Source: Dacryopinax spathularia
Taxonomy: Eukaryota > Basidiomycota > Dacrymycetes > Dacrymycetales > Dacrymycetaceae
Reading direction: 5' to 3'
Assembly: GCA_037974965.1 (NCBI GenBank)
Contig: JBBPFI010000008.1
Span: 744,001-808,000 of the forward strand
DNA length: 64,000 bases
This document shows positions 1 to 12,191 of this stretch, one piece after another. Under the pieces are notes generated by a model. That model was not told the DNA's origin. It saw only the letters and a list, made by a program, of their open reading frames with translations, and did no database searches. Every line of letters begins with the position of its first letter. Within the stretch, counting starts at the first letter, position 1. Made by a program: the position numbers and the translations under genes.

Positions 1-599
1 ACACCGGTGTTTGGGGGGCACACTCCCTCACTCGGAGTAATCGGTAGTGATGATGAATGGGAAGCCACGCCGGGGAAGGAAGTTCTTGTGAGTTCTAACA
101 ATCCCAGTTGTCACGACTTGCTGAACTTCATCAGCACTTCGAGGCACTGTTCGACGATTAGGAACGAGTCGTCCTCGATCGCCATGGACCGCCTCCAGAA
201 CGCGGTACGCAGTAAAGTGCCGCCGGGCGGAGACTTTATGGATGATGTCGAGCACTGCTGCGATCAGAAGTATGATTCTGTACAGTCAGCAAAAGGCACA
301 GCTGGAGGGATTGAACATGTTGTATTGCTACGCTACTGTGATTGTCCCCATCCGAGCTACGGTTTGTACGGTAGTAAGATTGTAATGATATGAACGTTAG
401 GACTCACTCCAGAAGGGGATGAAGGAGCCCAACAACACGATCGTCAAGAGACGACGACGCCCACAGGCGGTCATGCCCTTCGTCGTACATCTGCCCTAGA
501 ATGTACACCTGCCCCCAACAGTGCATCCCTCCAGATATCCCTCCCAAGTCGTCCTCAATGAACAGCGTGGCCTTCGTTAACGAGCTCTCCCTGATGCGC

Positions 600-1090
600 T
601 CTCCCTCAGCTGTCCTCCCTCAACACCGTGTCCCCCCTCCTTAAGGCGTCCTACCTCAACACCGTGCCCTCCCTTCAACGTGCCCTCCCTTAAGGCGTCC
701 TCCCTCAAGACCGTGCCCTCCCTAAACCTGTCCTCCCTCAAGCCTCCCTTCACACACCGTGCCCTCCCTTCAACGTGCCCTCCCTTAAGCCGTCCTCCCT
801 CAACACCGTGCCCTCCCTTAACCTGTCCTCCCTCAAGCGGTCCTCCCTCAACACCGTGCCCTCCCTTAAGGCGTCCTTCCTCAACACTGTGTCTACCCTT
901 AGCATGACCTCCCTCAAGCCGTTCTCCCTTAACGTGCCCTCCCTTAACGTGCCCTCCCTTAACGTGCCCTCCCTTAACGTGCCCTCCCTTAACGTGCCCT
1001 CCCTCTGTGCGTGCCCTCTCTCGAGCCGTCTTCCGTCCACAGCGTGCCCTCGCTTAAAACGTCCTCCATCCCGCAAGACCCCATCTTTAG
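600..1090. repeat. C/T-rich minisatellite
   Basis: Degenerate tandem array built on the core CCCTCCCTTAA / CCCTCCCTCAA. It contains five exact 15-bp units (AACGTGCCCTCCCTT) at 931-1004. ORFs on both strands here are repeat translations and are not supported as genes. The rest of 1-1465 shows no coding structure I can defend. Confidence 0.8.
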
Positions 1091-1465
1091 GACGTCAGAC
1101 CTCACGACCTCCCATTACATTATCCCTGCCTTCACAAGGCTTCCCTCGAGGTACTGGATGACCGAGGCGTGCGATCTCATGATATACGGGTCGGCTTCTT
1201 TAGATTGGCCAATGTTTCATTACGAAGGGGATGGCACAGCTAGTGCAGAGACTGCAGATGCGGGCGCCGCAAGTCCACGGGGCAGGACATTAGCCGATCT
1301 GGTTGAAATTATCACAACGGAGAGCAAAAGGTACAGTAGAGGCGGGGCACGTGCGCCTGCTTTAGTGCGCGTCCCCTGCCGGCGCGCGCGTTTCCCATGC
1401 TCTCCCTCCTTCGCCATTGTCGTCTCGCCCCACGAACTCACTTGTTAAGGCATCACGAACTACAA

Positions 1466-2905
1466 ATGGCAGCGAAGCAGGCAGAACCGGTAGGAGTGTC
1501 ATCTGCTACGTCCATCTTCGGGCTAACCATGATGCAGATGCTTGTACTAGAAATGGCGGATGTGCAGCCCTTCGCCGACATGCTCAATGCGCTGATCCCC
1601 TTCATCGGACGAAAAGCAAGTCCAGATCATGGATCCTAAATGAGGCCGAGCTCATTCATCACGGGCCGTAGTACGGCACCTTGACGATGTCAGACGCCGG
1701 GCTGATGATATCGGGAGACAATGGGAGCTCGGTCAGCGGTGAGTCTGTCGTACCGGGTGCAAGCAGAAAGGCGTCTCACCGTTGTGACAGCCCGTGCATA
1801 CATCCATTCGCACACGTTCTCCTCCTACCAGTTCAATAACGAGTATGACGAGGACACGGACCAGAGCCGGCCTCATGGTATCGACATCAAGATGGGCCTG
1901 CTGCTTGCCGCGGTAAGCGGCTCTCGCGGCGAAGGCTCCACCACTGGGTACGGAACTCGAGCGAGCTCGCAGAGTGTGCCGCTTCCGCATGAAGTGCACC
2001 CGATGCTTGGTCAAAGGAGCATGCGTATGGTATATAGAGGCGAGGGTCATCGCTTGGCCGCATATATGTGAGTATGTAGCTCTCTAGCCGTTTCGGACTG
2101 GACGGCGATGTGCAGAGCAAATGGGCCGAACCAAACGACGGAATGTTTGTTGTCAACGTGCGAGCCGGAAGGGGAACTAGAGTTTCCCTTCGAGGATGAG
2201 CGCGAGTAAGTGGGGAGACATAGCCAGCCAGTTGAGTCGCCGCTGACGATGACATTGGCAGGTTGGTCCGCCTGATCTTCCGCTCAGATTGGCTGGTTGC
2301 CGCCCTGAAACAGATGGATAGCAAAACGGAAAAGATCACGATATACTGTCAACCCCAACCTGGACGAAGCCAAGGCAATGACGAAGAGCACGGAGCCGTG
2401 CAGGCGGTGGCGGAGAGAGAAATTCCGATGCTAAGGATCATGGGCGAAGGGCCTGCTGGTCGCTCGACGACGGTGAGCACGCGTCGACCCCATGAGATTC
2501 ATGCACTAAAGCCACTGCTAGATTGAATATCCCAACGATGAGCTCGAGGTGGCTACGTTCGCGCACCTTGAACCTGTCAAGGTCAGGTGAGATACGTGAT
2601 GAGTGCATGTCCCTTCAAGACGGGCTGATGTCTGTAGCCTTCGGTTCAGAGATATCGTGCAGACCAAGATTGCTATGAGCATTGCTGCCAAATTATCGCT
2701 ACGAATTGATCAGGCGGGTGTGCTCAGCATTCAGCTTCAAGTGCCGATACTATTCGGGCATAAGCATGAACGAATGCTTGAAAACGGTGCCATGAATTAC
2801 ATGGAGTTTAGAGTGAGCAAGCTGTTGCAGTGGACTATCGTATATCTAACAATTGCTTAGTTTGGGTGCTTAGAGGAGGATAGTGAGGTGGATGCTACGG
2901 CGTAG
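1466..2905 (+). CDS. rad1: RAD1-family checkpoint protein (9-1-1 clamp subunit)
   Basis: Homolog of RAD1/Rec1, a PCNA-like subunit of the nuclear 9-1-1 clamp that is loaded at damaged DNA and activates the ATR checkpoint. My exon model is 1466-1489, 1538-1615, 1672-1738, 1791-2067, 2116-2205, 2262-2472, 2522-2586, 2638-2812 and 2861-2905. It gives one frame of 343 residues ending in TAG. Family landmarks appear in order: MADVQPFADMLNAL near the start, SDAGLMIS followed by ARAYIHSHTFSSYQF, MRMVYRGEGHRL, RLIFRSDWLVAAL, IEYPNDELE, LSLRIDQAGVLSIQLQ and MEFRFGCLEEDSE at the end. Introns are 48-56 nt. The second has a GC donor (GCAAGT at 1616), and intron 1 has a perfect CTAAC branch site. The family is usually about 280-330 residues; the extra length lies around residues 85-120. 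A host gene, apparently intact. Confidence 0.85.
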
Positions 2906-3101
2906 AGGTGGGGTCAATGGCGCGGAGGGTTCAGACAAGGCCTGAAGAGTGCACCAAATGTTCTGTGGTCAAGATCGCTGAGAATACCACTGTTCTTATT
3001 CCTCTACTACATCGATAGTATTGTATTGACCTGTATCAACGAAAATCTGGCCTGATTGAGCCGAAGACTCAGCTCGATACTCCGCGCCCCACGCATAGCA
3101 G

Positions 3102-4921
3102 TCAGGTGGGACGAACAATCGTGAAGCCTTCTAAGACAACATCAGTGAACGTGACCCAGGAAAGGAACGGAAACGCCATACAATGGCCAAAAGATCTGCA
3201 AATCGATAGTGCAAGGCGCCATCGAGCGCGCCGGTGATGGGCGTCCGGCAAGGTGAACTGGCCGTGAAGACGTTCATCAAGGTGAGTTAATTGCTCTGAA
3301 GAGTAGGGGCAGGACGGTGGTTGACAGTTTACTTGATTGATTGAAGTTGGCGGAGAATCGGCTGGTGGATGTGAAGACGAAGCAGGACGGATCGCAGAGG
3401 GTAGCGGATCGGAGTTCAGGTTTATGCCGCGAGCCCCATGGTCAACGCAGCCCCATAAGAACATGTCGAACGGTTTATCGTCTGAACGATCGCTACCTGC
3501 AAGTGACATGGTGTGAAAATTCCACTGGTTCTGGAAGGAAACCGCGTTGTCGTTGAGCTCGTCCATGAAAATATAATGCAGTAACCATAAGTGCGTTCCG
3601 TTCAGTGGATCGAGACCATCTTGTTCTTCGAGCGTATAGAACAGATCCGCCCAGTGGTGGGTCACGTCGGTGTTGTAGTCAACCCATAGTCGCTCAATTC
3701 TCGTATTGTGCACAGATCTGTGGACAAACGGTCGCGTGAGCCGCAGGGAGAAGTCATGAAGCGCTGATTAGGGACTGACCGACCCCATATGTACGAACCT
3801 CGTCCCGGACCACGAAAGTCAATCATCCACTCAGCCACACGGATGTTCTCGCCACCGTGGTCGCCTCGGACACGAGAAGGAGTGCCAAACCGAGCCCGTC
3901 CGGCATGAAAGACGTCGAGCACAGTGGACGCTCGGTTGTTATCGCTGACCCTGAGGGAGACAATGCATCGCGAATATCCATCGATAAATCCATGTGTCAC
4001 GAACCGCCAGCGAATGAGCCCTAAATGACTTCGGTTAGCTCGCTGCACGAAAAACGGTAAGGAACAGGAGGCGCACGGTGATGTCCGTCATGGTGCCACA
4101 CACTGTTTGGCCCATCGGCATGGTAAGGCCGCCGCGTGATTTGACGACGTTCAAACAGACGGGGCAAGATGTCCACGCGCAAGAGGGAGCATCGAAGCCG
4201 GAGGCGAGAAACAGAAATGCCTTGGGCGAGGAGATGCCCTGCAAGCATTCCAGGACCATTGTTTGGGTGGTTGTGTCTCCAATTGCGAACTAAACGATCG
4301 AGTTGCCGGTCCGTAAGCGCCGCATTGGGAGGGGACGGTAAGTTCCGCTGTCTCCCGACCACCTGACCGCTGGTGTTTCGCAGAAAGCGGAAGGGCGGAG
4401 GCTTGACGGAAGTCAGGCCGCTAGATTGCAACCTTCGCTGAAGTGTACGAGCTGAGATATGAAGCCGCTGGGCAGTGCGCGTCTTACGCCGTCCGACAGC
4501 GAGCTGCTGCAGTATATTGGGATCGATCATGGCTTTAGGACGACCCCTGCGACCTGTGCGCTCCATCGTTATGAAGACAGGATACTGCCGAGAAATTGGA
4601 TCGTTTTCTTCACCATGAGCAGAGTCGAGGGCTTGAAGCATATGATCGAAATCGCGTTCCAACAAGGCAATCTCCGCGGTGGTTAAGTGCTCATACAGCT
4701 GGAAGCGTATACTTAGCCTAGGCTCAGGATGAGGTGCAGGCTCAGCTTACCTTGGAGGCGGCTTTCCAATACTCAAGCACCTCTCGGCGTGTCGCATTCA
4801 GACGGGGTGTATTGCCGACGTCTAAGTTGAGGCTAGTAGAGACGCGATCGCACAGACGGAGGAAAGCGGTGGACAGTCGCTGGACAACGTCCGTCTGGGT
4901 TATAAGAGGTGAAGCCGACAT
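3102..4921 (-). mobile_element. DDE integrase-core gene (retroviral-type rve fold)
   Basis: Minus-strand gene of a family common in mushroom genomes, with an N-terminal helical region and an rve-type integrase core. The N-terminal part begins at an ATG near 4921 (MSASPLITQTDVV). A helix-turn-helix-like region follows (TAQRLHISARTLQRRL). The core shows [30 protein letters not shown] and [12 protein letters not shown], the usual D-D-E spacing. A C-terminal region continues to about 3102. The reading lies in several segments separated by intron-sized gaps. I did not resolve whether it is whole. No terminal repeats were identified, so it may be a mobile gene or a captured one. Confidence 0.7.
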
Positions 4922-6194
4922 CGGTCTGTCGAAGACGGTAGACAATGACGAGGATCGATAAAGGCAGAGGGAGGCGCTCCACAGGCGGGAGAAGGCCGCT
5001 CTGCCACTTTCTTAGCGAGTCTGGATGCAGCAGGATAACGAAGGACCCCAGACACAGGGGTCCTCGATGTTATCCCCAATATTGTTGAGATCGTGCGAGG
5101 AGCAGCCCACCGGTAGCAAAGAAGGTGTTCGGGACGGGCAGAAGAGTTCGAGGCGTGAGGGCAGACGGGAGTGAGAGGGGGGAGCCGGGTGAGGCAGGGT
5201 AGGGAAAGGTGTGTTTCAGGCGGTTGTGAGCACGGCGGCAAGCCAGTGGGCTTGGGTGTTGGGCGGACTTGGCAGTATTGTGCAGGCGAAGACAGGATGC
5301 CTGCCCAGGAGTAGGAAGGTTTTCACAGGTGCGGCGCAGAAGGCGTCAGTTGCGCTGTGAGTGATGCTGGTTGGTGCGTCTGAGAGAGGACTTGAACGCA
5401 GGGTTTCCCAGCCTACGCGCTCGTTGAGAACGGGTGTTGCAGGGATACGCCGCAGCGACAGGGTTTCAGCGGGGTCCGCACCGGAGGGAGCCTAAAGCGC
5501 GCCAATGGAGGACGGGTGACCAGGGCCCAGACAGTAAAAGGGTGTAATTTTGTCCAGCCTTACCCCTCATACTCTGCCGAGCCCTGACCAACACTGCAAA
5601 TGCTTCCATTGGTTGCCCTTTCTGTGCGTTCGGGTTTGCAATCTCGTCAATGACTGGACAATGGCTTCTCCGGTCCGCTTGCGCAGCCAAAACGAATTGC
5701 TTTGTTCTCCATCCTTCTGCGCTCAGCGCGTCAAAGCAACCTTCCTACTCATCTCTGTACCAACGTAGTCATCCGAGTCGGCACCGAAAGGATCTCGTCG
5801 CCGGCCATCTCTCCCTCTGAAGATGTTGGGATGCACTGCTCTAAGAGAAACGTTTACTTTTGCCTGCCGCGTCACAACTCTTAATCTAGGTCCTTCCATC
5901 CGTCCGGATATGCGCTCCCTTTTCGGAAGGGAATAGACGCCGCCAATCCCACCAATCGGGAAACCGCTCAAGGACAGTGGTCCCATTCCCCAGCACAGCA
6001 TCCCCTATTCTCCAAGTCCCGGCCGCGGGCCATGCATAAAGACGCTGGTGGGCATCTCTCTGCCCTCCTCCTCACAACAGCACCAGCCAGGACGCCTCTT
6101 CGCGCCGACCAGCATTACACTCACACTGGCTCCGATCCTCCCTGTTTCTGTGGCCGTCTCAACTTCTCTTCCCTCGTCCAACTCCGTTCCAACC
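4922..6194. other. intergenic, no gene supported
   Basis: Spacer between the divergent integrase-core gene and the NLR gene. ORFs here are short and mutually overlapping, and none has a recognisable domain. The 5960-6194 part is pyrimidine-rich, as expected for a basidiomycete promoter and leader before the ATG at 6195. Confidence 0.5.
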
Positions 6195-9100
6195 ATGAGT
6201 ACGACTCGGAGGAAAGGACTGCTCTCCAGCGTCAATGCCGCTCTCGATGCTATCGAACGAGCAAAGAATAAACCGAAGGAGATGCTTGCGCCGTGGATGG
6301 AGAAAGCGGAGACCGCTGCCTATTCCGCCCTGGGAATCTCGGACGTACGTGTCCTGTCCATCCTTCCGCTTCCTTCCCCCTTACTCTCCCCAGTTGGTAA
6401 AGGAGCACAACGATGTCGAAGACGAGCTGGCGTCCGTCCTAGAGTGGATCACGGACAGAGTGATCAATCAACGTACATGGGATAAGGCGGTAAATGCTCA
6501 AACAACAGAGGCACTGGGCCAGTTCACCGCGTGCGTCCTCTGCTTTTCCACACATGTGCATCGGCTGAGATCTGGCCCCACAGACTCGTCAAGAGGGGGC
6601 AAATGCTAGCCGAGGAACGGCCCGGAACTGCTGAATCCCTCGTCCTCACTCAGAGGAACAGGGCTGTCCAGCAATTCCGAATCGAGCTCGACAGATTCAG
6701 AATAAAATATCTTGTGCGCCGCTCTTGGATCACAATGTGCTGAAGGCTAATCCGTTCATGACCGAAGGAGGCCCGTTCCGCTCAATTGTTCAACGGCCTT
6801 GGGCATGTGACGACTCGGGTGGATGGGTTAGACGGTCGGGTAGAGAACTTGAGTGGTCGGGTAAGTGCTCGGCGGTGTGGCGAGTCTTCTGGAGGCGCTG
6901 ACCACGAGAGGGCAGGTCGATCAGCTTCACCTTGCACAAGCGTGCGTGCTCGACGCTCCTGTAAGGGTGCTAAGACTGACCTATCGTGCAGCCCGATCGT
7001 CGCTGCGGTTCTGCGAAGCCCGGCGAACCCGAAGATCTTCTGCGGAAGAGATGATCTTACAGCATCGATCGTCGAGCTCCTGGTTGTGGACGGATCCCAT
7101 CATATTCCGCTACTTGGTCCAGGCGGGATTGGCAAGACAACCTTGGCAGCGGCCGTCATGCGCGACGCACGCGTCAAGCACAAGTTCGGAAATCAAATCT
7201 TCTTCTTCAGCTGCGAGGGTGTCGCCTCGGCCGACGGGATCTTGAGGGGGATCCTGGCTTCGATGGACATCGAATATGGTCCGCGGGCAGTGCCTAGTAT
7301 GCTTGTTGCGCTCACAAGTCGAGGAGCGTATCTTCTCGTCCTCGACAACCTTGAGACGGCGATGCACTCCGAAGACCGGCCCAAAGTGGAGGAGCTCCTC
7401 ACCAATCTTGTCGAGCTTCCCCAGTTATCCGTCATGATCACGATGCGTGGCGCTGTTGCGCCCGACGGAGTAGAGTGGGAAGACGTTTCACCCATCGAGG
7501 CCCTTGGTGTAGAGGCATCTCGGCAGTTGTGGTCGAAACTTGGCTGTCAGGTCGACAACAAGCTCGATGACTTGCTGGCAAGGCTGGATGGCCTGCCGCT
7601 TGCCATTCACCTTGTCGCAAGCCGTGGCAAGCTGCTGAAACAAGGTCCGGCCCGGCTTCTCGAGGCGTACGACAGAGAAAACGACAAGATAATGGACCGC
7701 GGGACGGGAGAGCGGCTCGGGAGCCTCGCGGTGTCCATTCGACTCTCGCTCGACCTACCTCCGGTCAAGAATACACCGGGAACAATGGACCTGCTCTCGT
7801 CACTCTGCTTGCTGCCGCTAGGCGCATCCCAAGACGCGCTTCCTGCCATGTTTCCCTCCCTGGAATACGTGGATAGCGCGACAGCAGCTTTGCTTGATGT
7901 GGCCCTTGCTTCCTGCGTGAACGGCCGAATCCGAATCCTGGCGCCCATCCGTGACTACATCCTCAACACCTTCGCTCCGGAAGGCGATTGCCATGACGAC
8001 ATCCAGCGTTATTTCATGAAGGTTGCCTCTCAAGACTATGAAGAGTCGCTGACACCGGAGAAGCGAGCATGCTCGGAGGAATGGGCGAACGTGAATGCCG
8101 TCCTTCTATATTCCTGGGGAACGCCCCATCTGAGGGAGACCCGTGCTTTGGTGCAGGCAACCGTGGACGCGGCGTCCATGGCTTACTGGACCTATTGTGG
8201 AGATGCGACGGAGCTGTTGGAGACCACGCTTTGGGCTCTGGGAAGCAACACATCTGGGGGAAGGGCCAGGTGTTTGCGGGCACTGGGCGACACCCTGCAT
8301 AAGCAGGGCCACTATGGCCCAGCGGCGGAGAAGCTGGAGGAGGCGCGAGCGGCGTTCGCGGCGATCGGTGATCAGCTGGGTATGGCACAGTGCACCCGGA
8401 GCCTGGGCGACATCCTGCGCATGCAGGACCAGTACGGCGCAGCGGCCGAGAAGCTGGAGGAGGCGCGAGCCGCATTCGCGGCGATCGGTGATCAGCGAGG
8501 TATCGCACAGTGCACCCAGAGCCTGGGCGACATCCTGTACATGCAGGTCCACTACGGCCCAGCGGCCGAGAAGCTGGAGGAGGCGCGAGCCGCATTCGCG
8601 GCGATCGGTGATCCGGTGGGTATCGCACAGTGCACCCAGAGCCTGGGCAACATCCTGCGGATGCAGGGCCACTCCGGCGAAGCGGCCGACAAGCTGGAGG
8701 AGGCGCGAGCGGCATTCGCGGCGATCGGTGATCAGCGAGGTATCGCACAGTGCACCCAGAGCCTGGGCGACATCCTGTACATGCAGGACCAGTACGGCCC
8801 AGCGGCCGAGAAGCTGGAGGAGGCGCGAGCGGCATTCGCGGCGATCGGTGATCAGCTGGGTATCGCACAGTGCACCCGGAGCCTGGGCGACATCATGCGC
8901 ATGCAGGACCAGTACGGCCCAGCGGCCGAGAAGCTGGAGGAGGCGCGAGCGGCATTTGCGGCGATCGGTGATCAGCGAGGTATCGCACAGTGCACCCAGA
9001 GCCTGGGCAACATCCTGTACATGCAGGACCACTACGGCCCAGCGGCCGAGAAGCTGGAGGAGGCGCGAGCGGCATTCGCGGCGATCGGTGATCAGCGAGG

Positions 9101-9563
9101 TATCGCACAGTGCACCCGGAGCCTGGGCGACATCATGCGCATGCAGGACCAGTACGGAGCAGCAGCCGACAAGCTGAAGGAGGCGCGAGCCGCATTCGCG
9201 GCGATCGGTGATCAGCGAGGTATCGCACAGTGCACCCAGAGCCTGGGCGACATCCTGTACATGCAGGACCAGTACGGCCCAGCGGCCGAGAAGCTGGAGG
9301 AGGCGCGAGCGGCATTCGCGGCGATCGGTGACTCGCTAGGAGAGGCACAATGCGCAGAAAGCCTAGCCCGCGCCCGGAAGGGTCAACGGCGTTACAGCGC
9401 GGCATTGGCGGCAGTCGAGCAAGCCAGGACGATCTACATCGGCATCGAGCTCCAGTCCGATGTGAGAGATTGCGAGCAGTTGATCGAGTCACTCCAGGTT
9501 CTTATCCAGTGTGACGAAGTAGCGGAGTCTTTGTCGATGGCTGATCGTGATCCTGGTCACTGA
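6195..9563 (+). CDS. NLR: helical N-terminus, NB-ARC, TPR repeats
   Basis: STAND-class NOD-like receptor of the basidiomycete type, presumably an intracellular signal or non-self sensor. It starts at MSTTRRKGLLSSVN. An intron at 6345-6393 and another near 6538 give a helical N-terminal domain (LVKEHNDVEDELASVLEWITDR). A coiled-coil-like stretch follows (TRVDGLDGRVENL), then another intron starting at a gtaagt near 6860 and ending just before PIVAAVLRSPANPK. NB-ARC landmarks are FCGRDDLTASIVELL, Walker A GPGGIGKTTLA, Walker B YLLVLDNLE, a sensor region near VMITMRGA and GLPLAI. The C-terminus is about ten 40-residue TPRs. The exact exon junctions between about 6700 and 6800 are unresolved. It lies just outside the left end of the outer transposon. 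Confidence 0.85.
8283..9362 (+). repeat. nine near-identical 120-bp TPR-coding repeats
   Basis: Nine direct repeats of exactly 120 bp (40 residues), followed by a diverged tenth. The consensus runs SLGDIL-x-MQ-x-x-YG-x-AAEKLEEARAAF, then AAIGDQ-x-G-x-AQCT. Variation is concentrated at a few codons: H/R/Y before MQ, D/G/V and Q/H after it, P/A/E before AAE, and L/R/V after DQ. High internal conservation of this kind is known from fungal NLR sensor domains. Confidence 0.92.
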
Positions 9564-9761
9564 AGTACGAACATGTGCCGTCGCTCCGGAGGACAGGTCT
9601 CAACTGACAGATAGGATGAGCCGAAGTACGTGCATTCGTCTGCTTCCGTAGTCCAGAGTTCCATGCAGTTGCTTGCAGAGTTAAGAGAATGTTCAGATCT
9701 GTGGTTACCATCAGGAAAAACCCTGGGCAGCAACCCGACTAAGTAGGGTATGCCGCTTCCG

Positions 9762-9799
9762 GCGCGCGGGAGGTAACGCATGCGTTACCTCCTGCGCGC
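9762..9799. repeat. 38-bp inverted repeat near the outer element's left tip
   Basis: Two back-to-back motif copies, AGGTAACGCA then TGCGTTACCT, form a perfect 20-bp palindrome at 9771-9790. With one mismatch the arms extend to 9762-9799. It lies downstream of the JmjC-like gene stop at 9926 and may mark an element end or a transcription terminus. Confidence 0.75.
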
Positions 9800-9925
9800 T
9801 GCCGCCCAGGACTCTTTAGTAGTTAGTAGTTACATGAATTGTATTATCGTAGCTAGTTTGTAATGAAAAAAAATCATGAACAAATCATATTTGGTGTGAA
9901 AGGGAAATAAAAGGCTGTAAACGAG

Positions 9926-12087
9926 TTAAGGTAAGTTCAGAGCTGGCGTGTCCGCAAAGTCATCTGGTGAGTCTGCACGGTTGAGGTCAATGAAAGCCAT
10001 TACCCCGGCTTTATACTTGTTCAACCAGTGTCGCTCCATTCGATCCTTGACAACCCACAACCAGCCGTCTACATCTTCCAGCAGCTCTTCTCCATGCCTA
10101 ACGCTTCGGGGGCCGGGTTCACTTAATGTGATTTGCCGTCTTTCAGTTTCCAGAAGGCGTTTCGAAGCCCTCCAGAATCGCAAGTCGTAGAAGCACCAGG
10201 TAATGTGTACTGATGCTTCGAAGGTGAGGACACAATGAATCAGCCCAGGAGGCATGATCCATGACCTGTTACCCCGGTCAGGCGTTACCAGCACGTACTT
10301 GAGTTCTTCCAGGTAACGCAGGGCGAGGCTGCTCAGTGCTGGCTCGCGTCCGGAGGGCTGGAAGTGCGACATGATGTGCATGTTGCGAGGAGTAGGGGGG
10401 GCCATTAGCCAGAGCTTGCGAGGACCTTTTCCCCCAACTGAGTCCAGATCATGGCTGACGCCATAGAGCGCTGACCAGCCATCCCGATGGAAGTCGCTAA
10501 CGCCTCCAGCTGGGAAATGATGTGCATACACATGCACCGTGTGGTTGGGGCCAAGGTCCCCATACAAACCCGTTACCTGGCACCAATCCTTCGTATAGTC
10601 CTCCGGGAGGCGATATTGGACTCGACCGAGTCCATGAGGCTTCAAAGGCACGTCGGTAACGCCTAACCAATCAATAGAGCTGGCCGGATTGTAGCCCTCC
10701 GCATGGACAAGCATCGAAGACAAGATGTACGACACTCCATGGGTAACGGCTTCTCCGGTGGCCATGTTGACACCGGGCAGGTTGATTCCTTGATAGCGGC
10801 GGAGGTTGTCAATCGCCAGAGTGAGGTTGCCTCCATAAACTCGTCCCGGACAGCCGACATATGGCGTTTCTGGCCCCGTTGGGCCATATTTGGGGATGGC
10901 GTAGGGTAACGCCATCAGCTCCTCCAGGAGTTGCTTCCCCTGGACGACGCAGGTCGCCAGCATATTGAAGCGCCTCATCCACTCCTCGTGGAGAGGGATC
11001 AGCCAGGCGTTACCCACAGCCGTGGCGTTTGCTTGCAGCTCATCCAGCGGGAGATTGAGGGTGGGCGGCGCGGCCAGCATGAGACGATCCGTCTCATCCT
11101 GGATGAGGGGCTCCAGATCGATCGGTTCAGGGGTGGCAGTCACGTTACCGGGTTGCTGAGGCTGAGCAGGCGGAGTGGCATGGCGGACAGGGCTCCCAAG
11201 CTCAGGCGAAGGCTGATATTCATCAGCGTTACCCGGCAGATCGACATCCACGACGTTGTCGTCCATCGCTCCCTGACCCCATCCAACCTCCTCCAGTATG
11301 TTCATATCGATGTCCTCACCCGGACTTGTGGGCTGAGGACGGGCGGCAGTACGCGTTACCGAAGGTGGGGGGGATGCTTCAGTTGTGATATGGCTCGGGC
11401 CAGACCGCTTGATGATCACCTTGAGCGGATTGTGTTCTTCTATAAAGTAAACGTTAGTCCCTATGCCTATGTCTGAAAGCCAAACACAGCTTGCTTACCT
11501 CGCACAATCGTGAAGTTCTCTCCTGCAGACGTGTTACCAGCTCGCTCCCTCTCTCTCTCTTGCTCTTTCTCTCTCTCTCCCTTCCCCTTCCCTCACCCAC
11601 CCGCTTCATCATCCGTTACCCCAACCACCTCCTCTGACTCCCACTCGTCGCTAGGCAAGCGTGCTTTTGCTTTCCCCTTCCCCTTCCCCTTCCCCTTCCC
11701 CTTCCCCTTCCCCTTCCCCTTCCCCTTCCCCTTCCCCTTCCCCTTCCCCTTCCCCTTCCCCTTCCCCTTCCCCTTCCCCTTCCCCTTCCCCTTCCCCTTC
11801 CCCTTCCCCTTCCCCTTCCCCTTCCCCTTCCCCTTCCCCTTCCCCTTCTTCTTCTTCTTCTTCTCCTTCTCCTTCTTGTCTTCCACGCGCACTGCGGGCC
11901 CTTCTTCCTGATCCATTACCAGCTCGCCGTCGGAGTTCAGCCGGAAGGTCTCCATTGGTTCCGCCTCAGGCTCAGAGTCGCTGGTAACAGTCAACTCCTC
12001 AATCTTGTCCGTTTCGTCCAAATCAAGGTAGCTGATCTGGGCGAGCGGGTGACAAGCTGGGCATTGGGTACAAGAACCTAGATACAA
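9926..12087 (-). CDS. JmjC-like / cupin-fold 2OG oxygenase (outer element)
   Basis: Minus-strand multi-exon gene ending in TAA at 9926-9928. From the 5' side it has a Cys cluster (GSCTQCPACH), an acidic segment (TSDSEPEAEPMETF), a long Lys-Gly repeat (codons for KGKGKG) and a short exon (AGNTSAGENFTIVR). An intron at about 11438-11500 follows. The main exon carries a Pro-rich linker and a catalytic region with HRDGWSALYG (HxD), GPRKLWLMAPP and PPGLIHCVLTFEASVHI (distal H). This arrangement resembles the JmjC/cupin iron oxygenases, and the three ligand positions look intact. The substrate is unknown. Its neighbours are a split Plavaka gene upstream and the element tip downstream. The exon joins upstream of 11500 are tentative. 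Confidence 0.6.
11671..11863. repeat. (CCCCTT)n hexamer tract with (TTC)n tail
   Basis: About 29 uninterrupted CCCCTT units, then TTC triplets. On the minus strand it encodes the Lys-Gly tract of the JmjC-like gene, so copy-number change would alter the linker length in steps of two residues. Confidence 0.9.
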
Positions 12088-12191
12088 AACATCGTGTTAA
12101 TCACTTAGATGGATGAGGAGATATCACACTTACGATATGGGGTAACGGGCGACGAGTTACCCGTTATCCCTGCCTTGCGACGTGCCTTGAG

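Noticed and set aside
7-393. 128-residue ORF at the window start
   Set aside because: No domain, no intron-exon context, odd composition; likely chance.
5360-5400. tRNA-like T-loop (GACTTGAACGC on plus)
   Set aside because: The flanking bases do not pair as a T-stem and no acceptor or anticodon arm could be found.
8014-9177. Long ORFs in other frames over the NLR repeats
   Set aside because: They are frame shadows created by the 120-bp periodicity.
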